NCBI GenBank assembly: GCA_947561395.2
Contig: OX387184.1
Span: 9,900,205-9,964,204, forward strand
DNA length: 64,000 bases
Origin: Buxus sempervirens
Taxonomy: Eukaryota; Streptophyta; Magnoliopsida; Buxales; Buxaceae
Direction of reading: 5' to 3'
Numbering within the stretch: the stretch's first letter is position 1; every line of letters starts with the position of its first letter. The notes beneath the pieces are model-generated. The model searched no databases and had not been told where the DNA came from. It saw nothing but the letters and a program-made list of their open reading frames with translations. The position numbers and the translations under genes are program-made. Below are positions 1-11,821 of this stretch, one piece after another.

Positions 1-2090
1 ATAATTGGTGTGGCAAACTAAGAAAATGTTGAGAGCCCAAAGATCATATAGAAAATAAAATTAAAATTTGGGAAATGCTTGAGGTTAGAGTAATTACTTT
101 TTCATTGTGGTTGAAGTTATTCGTTCTTTGTAGCAATAATGTCAAAATAGAGTTTGAGAAAAATCATTGTCATTAGGTAAATAAAGAAAGCTTAATTGAT
201 ACCTTACCTGATATGATATAGTACAGTAAAAGTATAAGATATTATAATCTGAAAATAGGAAAAAATATGATATGAAGCACCGATCTTGTAATACATAATG
301 CCACGTAAGCTATGAAGAAATCCAAAAGAATGAACCATCTTAATTTTGTTGAGAGGATCACACTAATCAAGGTCTGAGTGATGTTAACAACTAGCAAGAA
401 TTAAAGGAAGGTTGTTTTCTTGTTATTAAGTCCCCATAGAATTAAAGAAAGGGTGTTTGCTTGATAGCACTGTGTGAGGCTGGCTTTGCAAGCTATACTA
501 TTTTGGCCGGTTATTGGTGATTATTTCTAAACTTTCTGACTTTTTGCCTTTTCATAATCTGAGCACATTGACATATTGGCTGGGTCCATGTAAGGATGGA
601 CAACTAATTCCAACTTTGTAAGACTAGAGAGGAACATCACCATTGGACTTTACTATTAGGACAAGTCACTATCTACTCCAGATTCATTTTTTAAGAGCAA
701 TACTTTCTTCAAGTTGTTTCTAAAACATGCTTGTGATTGGCAAGAACATTCTAAATTATTAATTTTGTTTACATATATTTGGTAAAATTACAAATTCCTC
801 TCTTTGCATTTGAAAGTAACACAAGCTTCCCTTTTAAGTGACAATTGGGTTCTTTTTTTTTCTCTTTTGGGCTAACTAAGTAATAATTAATTAATTGGGT
901 TGCTGAGCAAATATGTTGAATTTCCAGTAATTTTGAGTAATTTTTACCCTTAGTAGAGTTAGTGGTATGAGCAAATGACATTTTACTTTGGTAAAAGGGG
1001 TCGAATTTTCCGCTTTTCCTTATTTGTGTTGAATTATTAAATTTTTTAGCACTTGTTCTCAATAAGAAATTGCACGAATCTGAAGTCTCTCTCTCTCCTG
1101 TTTTCGTTGACCTCCATCCACTAAATCTCACCATGTTTACAATTTGAAGCAAACTAAATTTATTTGAATGCCTACATAATTGTATGATAGCATCTCTCCT
1201 TGAAAAATATCTGATATATTTGGAATTCCTCTATTTTGGCATGCATATTTTTATTTGAATTACTCATTATATGCAAAGACCATTCTTTGCTTTCATTAAT
1301 TCATGGCATGGGTTTTTTTAATCTTTTGTTAGATGAAACATTTAGAGGGTAATTTGGTCTTAAATATGGGATTAGATTGTGGTGCTATTTTGTTCCTCTT
1401 AGTTCTTTCACACAAACAAAAACACTTGCATACATGCAAATTAATACACATAAAGAAGGAAAAAAAATTTGAGTTCTAAAGTGAGACTTTTCAGTTTTGG
1501 CCTATCCCTATATATTTGCAATAGCTTAAGATCATCTAGAATATTAACGACACTTTGTTGAAAGATGCATTGCAGGTGACAAAGTCCAACGCCAATTACA
1601 CAAAGTGCATCTTGGAGGTTCTAAGCCATAATCACAAGTTCGATCGATGATTGCTATAATTGAATCTTCTTGTAGTTTTAGGGAACATTGTTTGATTCAA
1701 GCTCCTACAACTTGTGGAAGCCATTAACTTTCCTTATTTTGATGTTTCATTACAAGAACAAGGAGGTGTAGAGATACATTCTTCTCATACGCAACCATCA
1801 GATAAATGAGCAATGGTGGAAAGCTGAAGATAGACTATTCTTAGTTCTTTTTCTCTTTTTTACAAGAACAAACTTATTGTATGAAATTTTCCTTCGCAAC
1901 ATGTAAATAATTTTGGATGTCAAAATATTACATTTCATTTGTACTTAATTCATATTTTTATCAAAGTATCATAAATTGCTATTATATTACAATTGTTGAC
2001 AGGTACATAATTATATGAATGTTTGTGTATATTCTTTGAATTATTTTATAAATTAATTAAAGGTCTTGATAGATATATAAAAGAAGGTGA
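1..2090. other. AT-rich intergenic DNA, no gene seen
   Basis: No frame on either strand has a recognisable protein and no RNA gene was recognised. The longest open frame, on the minus strand at 769-1152, is low complexity and has no family resemblance. The stretch is typical AT-rich plant intergenic DNA. Confidence 0.6.
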
Positions 2091-2149
2091 AGAATGGTGC
2101 CTTTTGTGGGAGTTTTTTAAAAACGCCATTAAAAAAAATAATCTTCAAA

Positions 2150-2395
2150 ACTGCATTTTTAGTGGGCGCTAAAACTTATGAAACTCCAACAAATCCTCTC
2201 CAACCTTTTAGTCTCAAACATGGGGCGTTATATATATATATATATATATATTTATTTATTTAAAAAATGGGTTTTTTTAGCTGCATAATTCAGTGACGGG
2301 CCAATTGGTGGTGGACACCTTTAGTAGCGGGCATCTAACTTTTAGCGGCGGTCCACACCTACAGCTAAAATAGTACCTTTTTTAGTGTAATTGGA
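2150..2395. mobile_element. CACTA-like transposon terminal fragment
   Basis: The stretch has motifs typical of CACTA (En/Spm) sub-terminal regions: variants of tttagcggcggtc, gtgggcgctaaaa and gtagcgggc. It ends at about 2388 in TTTTTTAGTG, whose reverse complement begins CACTAAAAAA. A TA dinucleotide run lies inside. The opposite end was not found, so this is a fragment or a decayed non-autonomous copy. The assignment rests on motif style only. Confidence 0.35.
2229..2251. repeat. (TA)n microsatellite
   Basis: An uninterrupted TA dinucleotide run of about 11 units, followed by TTTA repeats. It lies within the CACTA-like fragment. Confidence 0.9.
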
Positions 2396-3113
2396 AGGTT
2401 ATGGTTCATCCTATAAAAAGTTATAAATTATGCTCTTTTAACATCAATTACAAAATAACTGTTTGGTTTTCTTTATGATTTTCTTTGTAAACAACCAAAC
2501 AACAGAAAGTGATTTCTTAAAAAATTTCTTCTTTCTTTTCTCTAGCAAACCAAACAACAGAAAATATGCTTGGGTCAGCTAAGCTAAAGGTTTTCTGGTT
2601 GCATTGAGTCTCGAAATCAATTTTGGGTCAATCTTTTGGACCAAGTCAGCTCATCTTCAATCCAACTAGAAACGATCGCCCTGAACCTAATTATATTAAT
2701 TAACTACTTTTCAAAAAAACATAAACACTTTATTACTGTAGCTAATTATATCAACTAGTATGGTGCACATGTAATACTTCACATATGTAAAAATAAAAGG
2801 GAAAGAGTACTTTTGCAACTGCTAAAGTTTAAATAAATTAAGATAGTTATGACTATTTTATCGTTTTTATTAATAAATGTGTAAGGGCTCTTTGGAGAAA
2901 GCGCATATTATGGTTAGCACAATTCCAAGAGCGCCGAGCGTTATACATTATAAAATTTTCCTTTCTTTTTTTTTTTTTTTTAATATTGAAATTTTTGTCC
3001 CCCTATATTACCTAGTAATTAAATTAATCTCCTCCTAATAAAAGAGAAAAAATAAAAAATGCACTTGATGGATCATATCGGCTGGCCCTCATGCATTTAG
3101 AACCCATTATTCT

Positions 3114-3645
3114 GATCTAATCCTTTATATTCTTGTTGGCCTAGGGACTGAATATGAAGTTTTTGTCCCTTCAAATTTCCACTCGAACTTATGCTAATCT
3201 ACAACTTGATGATCTTTATGGTCAACTTTTCAGTCATGAAATGCAACTTGAGCAAAACAACATTTATCTTGATCAAGCTTTTCCATTTGTCAGTGGTGCA
3301 AATCAACAACAGGAGAATTCTCAAAATCGTTCAAATTGTTAGCGATCACAAAATCTGGATCCACATAGAGGCTGTCGGTGAGGTCACCATCGTCCCTTTT
3401 AATTCAGAGCAAACCTCCGATTCATTGCTGTGATAATGTTGGAGCTATTTACCTTTCAGAAAATCCAGCATTTCATGCACACATGAAGCATGTGATGAGA
3501 TTGATTTTCCTTTTTTTCGTGAAATTATTTCATTTTCTCTGTAAAAAGCTCATGGTAGTTGATCCGCATTCCCTTGCTGGGGCGTTTAGGGGATACTCTT
3601 CTGTGAATGCTCAAAGTGAAAATTTGAATTTAAGATTCTATTAAA
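3114..3645 (+). mobile_element. Ty1/copia retrotransposon remnant (gag joined to RNase H)
   Basis: The first part encodes a copia gag stretch, with DLILYILVGLGTEYEVF followed by LYGQLFSHEMQLEQNN (UBN2-type gag). From about 3420 the sequence switches to the end of the polyprotein: IHCCDNVGAIYLSENPAFHA and KHV are hallmark RNase H residues, and CKKLMVVDPHSLAGAF resembles the usual polyprotein C-terminus. The roughly 4 kb normally between these parts (protease, integrase, reverse transcriptase) is absent, and the frame shifts at least twice. No LTRs were recognised. This is a dead fragment 240 bp downstream of the EXO70 gene. Confidence 0.75.
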
Positions 3646-3882
3646 TTTTAATTCGCATATAGGAGAATCATTTTACAACTCAAAAACACTTCCAAGCAAA
3701 AATATATTTTGTATAGGTGCCTCCAGATGTACATTACCAGACCCAGACCATTACTTCCAATTTTCCATTCAGCACATCTCGAACAGGATCTGCAAGTTTG
3801 AATTCGAGTTGTGCTGCCCACTCATCGGTCCAAGTAACCTCAATAGCGATTAAACAAGGAACTTAATTACCTAATTGACAGA

Positions 3883-6065
3883 TCACCTTTTATTTAAACC
3901 TTGAAAATCTTTAATGTCGTATGTTCCTTCAACCGATATCTCTTTCGAGTAACTCCGTCTTATGGTTGATTTCTCGTCAGAGACCCCGTAATGTATATCG
4001 AAGACCTGACCTATCAAGCTCTGAATTGAGTCAGGAGAAGGGAAGGAATTATTGGCCTGTAACAAGGATGCATTCGATGAAAGGAACTCTGCATAAGCTG
4101 GGACTAGCAACTTCACCGTCGCTTCGCTTAGTTGCTCTCTTAAATCTGCATCGGGAATGGTGTAAGAGCTCCGATGTCTCTCTGAAATATCATCGAAACT
4201 CCTCATGAACGTTTCAATTTTTCCCCGCATCGAAGCTCCTCTCGTCAGTTCTTTATTTGGGCGCCTTGGTTCTTCTTGATCCAGAACCCAAACTAGAGGT
4301 CCCCAGGCTTGTTTCTGATACATATAAGCAGACTCCTCAGCGACGGTTTTGTAGTTCTTCTTCAGCCATTGCTCGCTCAGTAGTTTTCCAAGTTCAGTAT
4401 TCCTGGTCCTCATGTAGATATACCAGAACGTGTTCATGGAGAAGATGTGAGGAAGAATTTTGTCTCTGTAACGTGATCGCTGGGATTCCACGTTCCTTTT
4501 GAGAGCTTCCATGATGTTCAAAATGGCGTCTTTGAGTAAATTCTCGTCAGTTTCTGGCTTTGAAAGGATCCCGGCTTTCCAAATTTGTTCAGTTCGAAGA
4601 ACTTTGGACATGGCCACACTGTAATGATCACTTGTTAGGCATTTAAGGTAATTAACAGCATACCTAACGAGCTTCGGTACCGAACCATCTTGTGGAGGTG
4701 GGGGACCGCCTTGGTTGCCTTCGATTTGAAGGCCGAATTCCCAAAGTACCTTGCTTGAAGCGTGGACGAGGAGCTTCTCTAGTTCTCTGAATCTCGAACA
4801 GATATCAGCACCGGCTTCACCTTCAAAGACTTCTGAGAATTCGGTTTTAAGTTTCTCTAAGGAGTCGAACATGTCCAAGAGCTTGAACAACTTTTGGGGC
4901 TCTTTGCTGCTTCTTGCGACTCCCTCTCCGAATCGAAAGAATACAGCCATGATCTTATCTGCAATCTTGACGAAGCACTCAGCCCATATAAATCCGTCCA
5001 TGATGCGGGCCAAAACTTTATTGCAGAGCTTCTTCTCAGAGACTAAAACCTTTTTAACCGCAAGCTCAAAATGCTCGATCCAAAGGGTTATTGCTGTCTC
5101 TAAGCTCGCCCACTCCATCTCGTTAATATCTTCAGGAGCGTACGTCCTCAGATAATCTGGACTTAATCTCATTAGCGCTTTTGCTGCTCTTCTATACCTC
5201 ACCTGTTCATCAAAAGATAAGACCTTTCAGTTCATGTAAATAAGTCGCTCTAATGAATTAAGTTGAACAGGGAAGGATTTGAACTTACTCGAACAAATAT
5301 ATCGATACATATATCTAAACAATCGTTTGATGCTAATGTTTCGGATATCCTCATAAGAAATTCAACTTCCAGGTCGGAACCCAGATCCTCAGAATCCACC
5401 GTTTCGGCCTCCACATCCAAGTGCGACTCGCCTATGTTTTTGTGCTTTAACTGCTGCAATATTTTCTCGTACTCATCTTGCAAACTGAGTAAAGCTTGGT
5501 CAAGCAATCCCTCGTACCTCATGCCATCAACTTCGGCCTCATAGAGGGCTTTAAGAGTGACGAGAGTCTCCTTCAAGCGAAGTGTCCGAAACTGATCGGT
5601 GGCCTTAGTCCTGCTCAAGAACTCCACAACTTCTTGAAGCTTCTGAATCGTAGGCTCGCACTCCTTGCTGATTGAAGTGATTGCTGCGTTGAGCTGATCC
5701 ACACAATCTACATACTTGAGGAGGTATCCGAGCCGTTTCTTAGGGTCTGTAATGGTGACGGAACTGGAGAGTCGAAGGAGCTTGTGTTGGAGGGACTCGG
5801 CACGTTTGAAGCTCTTGAGAAGAGCAACTGCTGGTGAAACCGCACGGTTGATCCTGGTCTCCAGAGCCTTGGTTGCCATGGCCGAGGACTGCAAAGGTGC
5901 TACCCTTTTTGAGGCTGTCGTTAGGGTTTCTTGCATTAGATCAAACTTTGTGTCCATCTTTTCTAGATTAGCTTCCATGTTGGCTGAGGCTTGAAGAATG
6001 GTTTTGAGGTTTGAAAATGCAGACTCAAGCTCAATGAGCGTTGAATCCTTTTCCTTGGGCTCCAT
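3883..6065 (-). CDS. EXO70: Exocyst complex subunit EXO70
   Basis: EXO70 is the exocyst subunit that binds plasma-membrane phosphoinositides and guides tethering of secretory vesicles. The model has exon 1 at 5289-6065 (259 codons) and exon 2 at 3883-5202 (439 codons plus stop), giving 698 aa. They are joined across an 86-bp intron with donor CGA|GTAAGT and acceptor CAG|GTG, phase 0; the acceptor GTG is an internal Val codon, not a start. Exon 1 is a coiled, heptad-rich N-terminus. Exon 2 holds the EXO70 core, with VRYRRAAKALMRL, WIEHFELAVKKVL, SSKEPQKLFKLLDMFDSLEK, DGSVPKLVRYAVNYL and YRDKILPHIFSMNT. Length matches the family (600-700 aa). The sequence is far from EXO70A1/B/H types and closest in feel to the G/I group; EXO70I is possible but unproven. 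The start is the first Met in a long open frame. Confidence 0.95.
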
Positions 6066-7656
6066 GGCTTGATCCTCCTTCCCTTTCTCCGTGGATTTCG
6101 ATCTAAAACGAGAAATTAATGGCTCTGCAACGGGTTATAGCTTTGTACCGCTGAGACACACAACCGAATAGTTGGCGATTCAATGAATCTCGATGAAATC
6201 TATAGACACATGGCATAAGTCAAAGGAAGGAAACAAGAAAAGCACCATGGAGATTCCGCCGGTTCTGGGAATGAGTCCAACGAAAGCCGGCAGTTCGGCC
6301 CCGTCGGCGTCTTCCACCTACACGTTTTTTCACGTCAATTTCATGTGCCTCCAATAGTGCATGACAATGGATCAAGCTTCCGGGCTAGACAGCGTTATCA
6401 GGTTGGAATGGGTTGGGTACAAGTTGCAAATTGGTCGCTTTAATTACCAACCCAATCCAACCCGACCAAACCTAACACACACAAGAATCGTGTCCTTAAT
6501 CCCTCCTCCCTCTCGTGAAAATGCGACTGGCTTCGGCTAAGGGTGTAAATTGGTTCGGTATAAATAGAAATCTGATTGAAATAAATCGATTTTTTCCAAT
6601 TTGGTTTGGGTTCAATCAATTTTTTCAAATTTGGTTTGGTTTTATAACTTTTATTTCTAATTTGATTTGGTTTAGGTTTAAAAAAGTACAAACCGAATTA
6701 GTTTGGTTCGGTTTATGGTTTAAGTGATGAAGAAACCGAACCAAATCAAAAACCAAACTAAATTATCATATATGTGTAATTTTATATTACATATAATATA
6801 TACACAAAAATTTCAAAACCTATTACTACACATTGCTGTCAAAATCTATTATTTTTCTTTGTTAATGAAAGATTATAGAAGTGCCATTTCTATTTTTATA
6901 ATAAGGGTAAATTACACTTACCTCCCATGAGGTATACTATAATTACACTTACCTCCCTTAAGGTTTCTGAAATAACATTTTCCCCCTTGAGATTTGTGTA
7001 TGGGTCAAAATAACACTCTTTCATTGAAGTTTCCGTCAAAATAGTAGTAATAGTTAGCAAAATAATTTGAACTGGACAAGTGTAACACCCCGGATCCGAG
7101 TCACAAAATAACACCGTAATTCATCCCCGGAGGTTAATTTAAAACACAGGATCGCAATATCAGAGTGAAGGAAAAACATGAATACAACAATAACTATATA
7201 ACAGAGTGCGCTAAAATAATCCCAAACGGAAATAAACTCACATGACCAAGTAACTACCCGCAAGTATCGTCCTCTCCAGGAGCAGCTGAAAACAAAACAA
7301 AACAATACGAAATGAGATACGAATATCCCAGTGAGCAGCATATGTATGCACAAATACATTTTTTTCAGTTCTAAAACATGCCACGATTATAACCATGTAC
7401 AATGATGATAATACGCATATTCCAAATAATCCGACTAAACTTCAATAATCCAATTCATATCAGTGCGGAAAACCATTAGGTAAATCAAACAATAACAATT
7501 CGTTTCCAATCCCGAAGAATTCGATAAAATAATGATTTACTGACAACAACATAGCGAATAACCATAATTTCGTATCTCAAGATATAATTCCAGATATACC
7601 AATGGCATATAACACAAAGTCTTTTCATAACCATGCCCACGCCTCCAAATGTATAT

Positions 7657-8091
7657 CCGGCCTACTCAGGGTTTCGGATATTGAAATGACTGCATCATCC
7701 AATGTAGGCCTACTCCCCGGGTTTCTGCATTGACAACCAGGCCTACTCAGGGTTTCTGGCTGCTCTACACCGGCGGGAGGTACAATACTCAATAATCGGT
7801 AAACAATATTCCATGAACCATAAATACCAACAAACCAGCGAATAAAACATATCACGTCAAACAAAATCAAATACCAACATTGGTCAATGTCATGACTATT
7901 GTTTAGTTGATAAATTAAACATGCCAAGTAGACACTCCACACCTCCATGTACACAGTTCCGGCCTACTCAGGGTTTCGGAAACTTTGAAATGACGGCCTA
8001 CTCAGGGTTTCGTCATCCAATGCAGGCCTACTCCCCGGGTTTCTGCATTGACAACCAGGCCTACTCAGGGTTTCTGGCTGCTCTACACCGG
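7657..8091. repeat. Duplicated ~120-bp module (ggcctactcagggtttc)
   Basis: Two copies lie at 7657-7773 and 7959-8091. Each runs from ccggcctactcagggtttcg through ctactccccgggtttctgc to ggctgctctacaccgg. The second copy has one extra unit of the short motif ggcctactcagggtttcg. The duplication lies wholly inside the LTR-like element. Confidence 0.85.
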
Positions 8092-8689
8092 TCGTGGCAA
8101 CACACAAGGCCATGCAATTTCAACAACCAACAATAACATTACATTACTAAGCTTAGACTCTGGATCCAGGACAAGCTAAACCAAAACAGTAAATCATCTT
8201 ATAATCTCAATTCCAACATCAAAATAAAGCCATTCATTCCACATCATGTATAACTCATCACAGTTCATCACCTGTCCCTCTGGACCAAGCAGTACCTCAA
8301 GTACTTTCAGTATTTTCTCATTTCCGTAACACATGCCATTTGGAAATAAAACTCAGTTATTCATACCAAGAAAATCTTTACAACACATTTAGAATTGTCC
8401 AAACAAGTGAAACCAGAAGTTAAGAATTTCTCAATCAAAACAGTGTATAAATCAAGGGAAAATTAACTAGGAACTCCTAGTATTTTGGTACCCAGCACAA
8501 CACTTACAAATACCCTAAACTTAACCTTGGAAGCCTTTAAGAATTTCCACTAAATTTTCCTCTAGTAATTGAATAGGTAATGTAGGTTGCAAAGTTCCCA
8601 AACAAGTGATTGGTTAAGTGGTTTAACCCTCAAGTCATCAAAAACCCCTTGGTTCAGTCAAAATTCCAATTCGGTAAGAGTATTGGACT

Positions 8690-8965
8690 ATGCGCTCACC
8701 TCCTGAAGTGAACGCTAGGTGAGCGCCAGTCGGCGGATAGGATTTTGGTAAAAATATGACTATGCGCTCACTCGATATTAAGTGAGCGCCAGGTGGGCGG
8801 GAAGTGGGCGCGAGGTCGGCACCAACTTCGCGCGAGATTCGCGCACCCCTTTTAAGTGAGCGCGAGCTGAGCCCCAAGTGGGCGCCAACTCGGCGGATAG
8901 TGTAATTTTAAAGGGTGCCTACTTCCTGAAGTGAGTGCAAGTGAGCGTCAAGTCGGCGGATACTC
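8690..8965. repeat. GC-rich degenerate repeats (tgagcgcc / gtcggcggatag)
   Basis: Short variants of gcgctcac, gtgagcgcc, gtgggcgc and tcggcggatag recur at least four times in an otherwise AT-rich element. The motifs are partly complementary to one another and could fold. The function is unknown; they belong to the LTR-like element. Confidence 0.6.
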
Positions 8966-10429
8966 ACTGCGATTTTCGACTCTCTGTTATTTCCAGATCT
9001 CCATCTCTGGCCGATCTTTTTCGGTCTGTAATTGTTCCAATAGACTCCTAATATCCCCAGAATACTTCCCAACCAGTTTTGGATTTAATCTAAACACATT
9101 TCATTTCAAGTTGAAATTCACTCTCATGCTCGGACTCATGCTATTCCAGAAAACTCAGAAAACTCAGAATACAACCATGCAATCGAAATACATTCACGAA
9201 TAAACTTAAACCTCAGTTGTAAATCAATGCTACTCACACTTATACGCTTATCCCAGAATAACAGGTGATTCCAAACCACGGCCGATCACCGACTCCGACT
9301 GCGTGCGTGCGTGCGAATGTCACCGAACTGATCCCTTGTTCGCGAGAAGAAAAACCCACTGAAATCTGGATCTCCGACTCCACTAATCCAGTCGTAGCTC
9401 TCGCGACCCAAGTTGCTCAGCCGCCGCCCTAATTTCAGAGCAGCAACCTTTCCCCAATCTCCGAAAAATTTTACATTAGTTACCTATTTATAGACATCGC
9501 AAGGGTTTAACCTAATTCACCCTCGATGTTTAATTAACCCTCGGGATCCCCTTTCTACCCCTCATTCAACTTGGGCTTTCCCGGATTTTACTTATTTGCT
9601 AATTCCTATTTACTACCATATTTTTAAGTTCGATAATTAATTACGTATTAATATTCCACCTCATTCTCTTTGACAACTAATGACCACAATCTCTAGCAAT
9701 AAATAAATTTTGATTAAACCTGTCCATAAATCCTTGTGTTCATACTTTTGCATATATTTTATTTTATCTACTATTTTATATTGTTTATTTTTTTTCTACT
9801 CAAAACCTAATTTCCCCTTTAGTATAAATACCTTCCATACATATCGCCGCTCGACAACCTTTGAAAATCATTGATTCCGTGTACGCTCGTCCACCGAAAT
9901 CCCTACGTATACCCGCATCTACTTAAACTTATTCGCCCACATAAATAATAAAAAAAAAAAAACTCCTTAGAAAATATCGAGGTTTTATAACAAGATTACC
10001 CCTTCATAAAGATGAAAACAAAAATTTTAATGGCCTAAGGCATAACTATCATTTAACTTAAATGGGGGTAATCTTGTCCAGTTCAAATTATTTTGCTAAC
10101 TATCACTACTATTTTGACGGAAAGTTCAATGAAAGAGTGTTATTTTAACCCATACACAAATCTCAAGGGGGGAAAGTGTTATTTCAGAAACCTCAAGGGA
10201 GGTAAGTGTAATTATAGCATACCTCAAGGGAGTTAAGTGTAATTTACCCACAATAACGTTTACATTTGTATTCTAGTAAACAATATAGTTTAAACTCTAA
10301 AAATATTGTAATTTCAATTTTGTCGTTCGGTTTACGATTTAATCATTTTATTTCAGTTCGATTTTCAGTTTTGATCAATGTAATTCGGTTTGATTTAAAT
10401 TTGGCATAAAAACCAAACGGACTACTCAT

Positions 10430-11821
10430 TATAAGGGAGAACCGATGGAAAGCAAATCCTCTACTATAAGGGATTTACTACTCATTATACTGCACCTATT
10501 GGAAGGCGACACGTGTAACCTATAGTTATCTTAACTTGAGTTGCATCTGAAACCCTAACTCGTCGTCTTCTTCGGATCAAAAAGGAACTTTAGAAAAAAA
10601 AAAAAACCTCTCAACAAAGAAGCTGGGAGTCTCTTCAACTCGTCGTCTTCTCTCTCACCGGCATTGGGGTCGCCGGCCGCAGTCGACATTGGGGTTCTCT
10701 CTCCCGGCGTTGGGTTGCCGCGACAGTCGACATTGGGGTCTCTCTCACCGGAATTCTGGTTTTTGGCCTTCTCTCTCACTTGCTTTTGGGGTCGCCGGTG
10801 AGTTCAGGCGCCGGCAGCCTCATCTTGCCAAATGCGTCACTAGATTACCGGCATCTAGATGCCGATTCAAACAATTAACAAACAAAAGGTTTATGCATTA
10901 CCTAGCCCAACGACTCCAACCTAATGAATTAATCCGTATATTTCGCCATTCAAGGATTAGAGTGATGCCGCCTCTGAAATGGTTTCAGTTTAATTTTGCA
11001 TTAGAATCTTCAACGTCTCAATTTCTCAATTTAGGTTATCTTCTTTGGATTTGTTCTGGTCATATGAAACCATGGTTATAGTTGTTTTTTATTAAGTGCA
11101 GTAACGTAGGTCGAAAATGGAGAAATATGAAAAAACAGAAATTGATGATGTGGCTATCAATTAAAGTTATAGAGTTGCTCACTCCCTGAAATTTTATAGG
11201 GCAAATGGAGATGGGCAGATGCTTCTGAAATTACCAGGGACTTGCAGGAAACGAAAATAAAGAAAAAGAAAGAGAGTTACTCAGCTCATCTTTAACAGGG
11301 TGTTCTATAGTTTGTCAATATACTTTCTATTAACAAAGTCCATGACCTCGGAGGGGCCATGCCACGCCGTTAAGATCATGTGCAATATCCATTCTAGTAG
11401 TAACAATAACAATATCCGAACTCTGTTTTCTATTCTTCTGTGTGATACATAGTTGGTTGCTTGACATTTTTATTTGAGTAAAAGATTTGCTGCAGCTCCT
11501 TGTTCTTCCAATTGCAGGTTAAGACATATGCAGATAACTTCAAATCGAATGGCGCCCCCTAGAAGCAGGATCTAGATGTCCTGACCAGGCTTGCATGCTT
11601 TTCCTTCTTCTTCACCTTGTGAAGCTGTCTCTTTAAAAAGTTAAAAAGGAAAAAGTAGGGAAAAAGGAGGAGGACTGAAAAAAGATTTTTTAACGGATAG
11701 AAATATGAGAAAGCTCCTACATATCTAATCATAGAACCGATGGACTTAAAAACTTTTGAGGTATTCATTTACAAAAAGGTGCATTTGTACTATATTTAGT
11801 ATATTAGATTAGATAACAGCT
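10430..11821. other. Intergenic DNA with a GC-rich repeated patch
   Basis: Between 10620 and 10810 the phrase cattggggt(c/t)tctctc occurs several times with ccgg-rich spacers. The open frames here (plus 10689-11081, minus 10555-10779) follow this repeat and do not look like proteins. It resembles an untranslated leader or an old repeat. No gene is supported. Confidence 0.45.

Larger units (their letters stand above)
7081..9989. mobile_element. Solo-LTR-like element, TG...TA ends, 5-bp target duplication
   Basis: The element starts TGTAACACCCCGG and ends GGTTTTATA. ACAAG lies on both sides (7076-7080 and 9990-9994). The right arm of the surrounding MITE preserves the uninterrupted target (ggacaagattacccc), which fixes the insertion limits. 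It has no coding capacity and contains internal duplications and GC-rich motifs such as ggtgagcgcc. A 5-bp duplication and a TG start fit a long solo LTR of a retrotransposon; the TA end departs from the usual CA. No second LTR or internal region is present. Confidence 0.6.
6905..10249. mobile_element. MITE with about 175-bp terminal inverted repeats, interrupted by an LTR-like insertion
   Basis: The left arm (6905-7080) begins GGGTAAATTACACTTACC. The right arm (10075-10249) is its reverse complement over the whole length with few mismatches, including the stretches ggtttctgaaataaca and agttagcaaaataatttgaac. Flanks ATAATAA and ACAATAA match at 6 of 7 positions and may be the target duplication. 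Without the insertion at 7081-9989 the element would be about 430 bp: two arms around a loop of roughly 60-80 bp. Long arms starting GGG suggest a Mutator-like or foldback MITE. Confidence 0.8.
6535..10430. mobile_element. Old repeat rich in 'cggtttggttcggttt' motifs, split by younger insertions
   Basis: At 6540-6760 and again at 10320-10425 the DNA is built of variants of ttggtttggtttt and ttcggtttgattt and their complements. This style is common in short non-autonomous plant transposons that begin AAGGGTGTAAATTGGTTCGG. The two parts flank the MITE at 6905-10249 and read as one element split by it. Exact ends and a target duplication were not found, so class and limits are uncertain. Confidence 0.4.

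Noticed and set aside
4751..5155. 134-aa plus-strand frame within EXO70
   Set aside because: Antisense shadow of EXO70 exon 2.
6440..6930. Asn/Lys- and Phe-rich frames on both strands
   Set aside because: Translation of the ttggtttggtttt repeat; not a protein.
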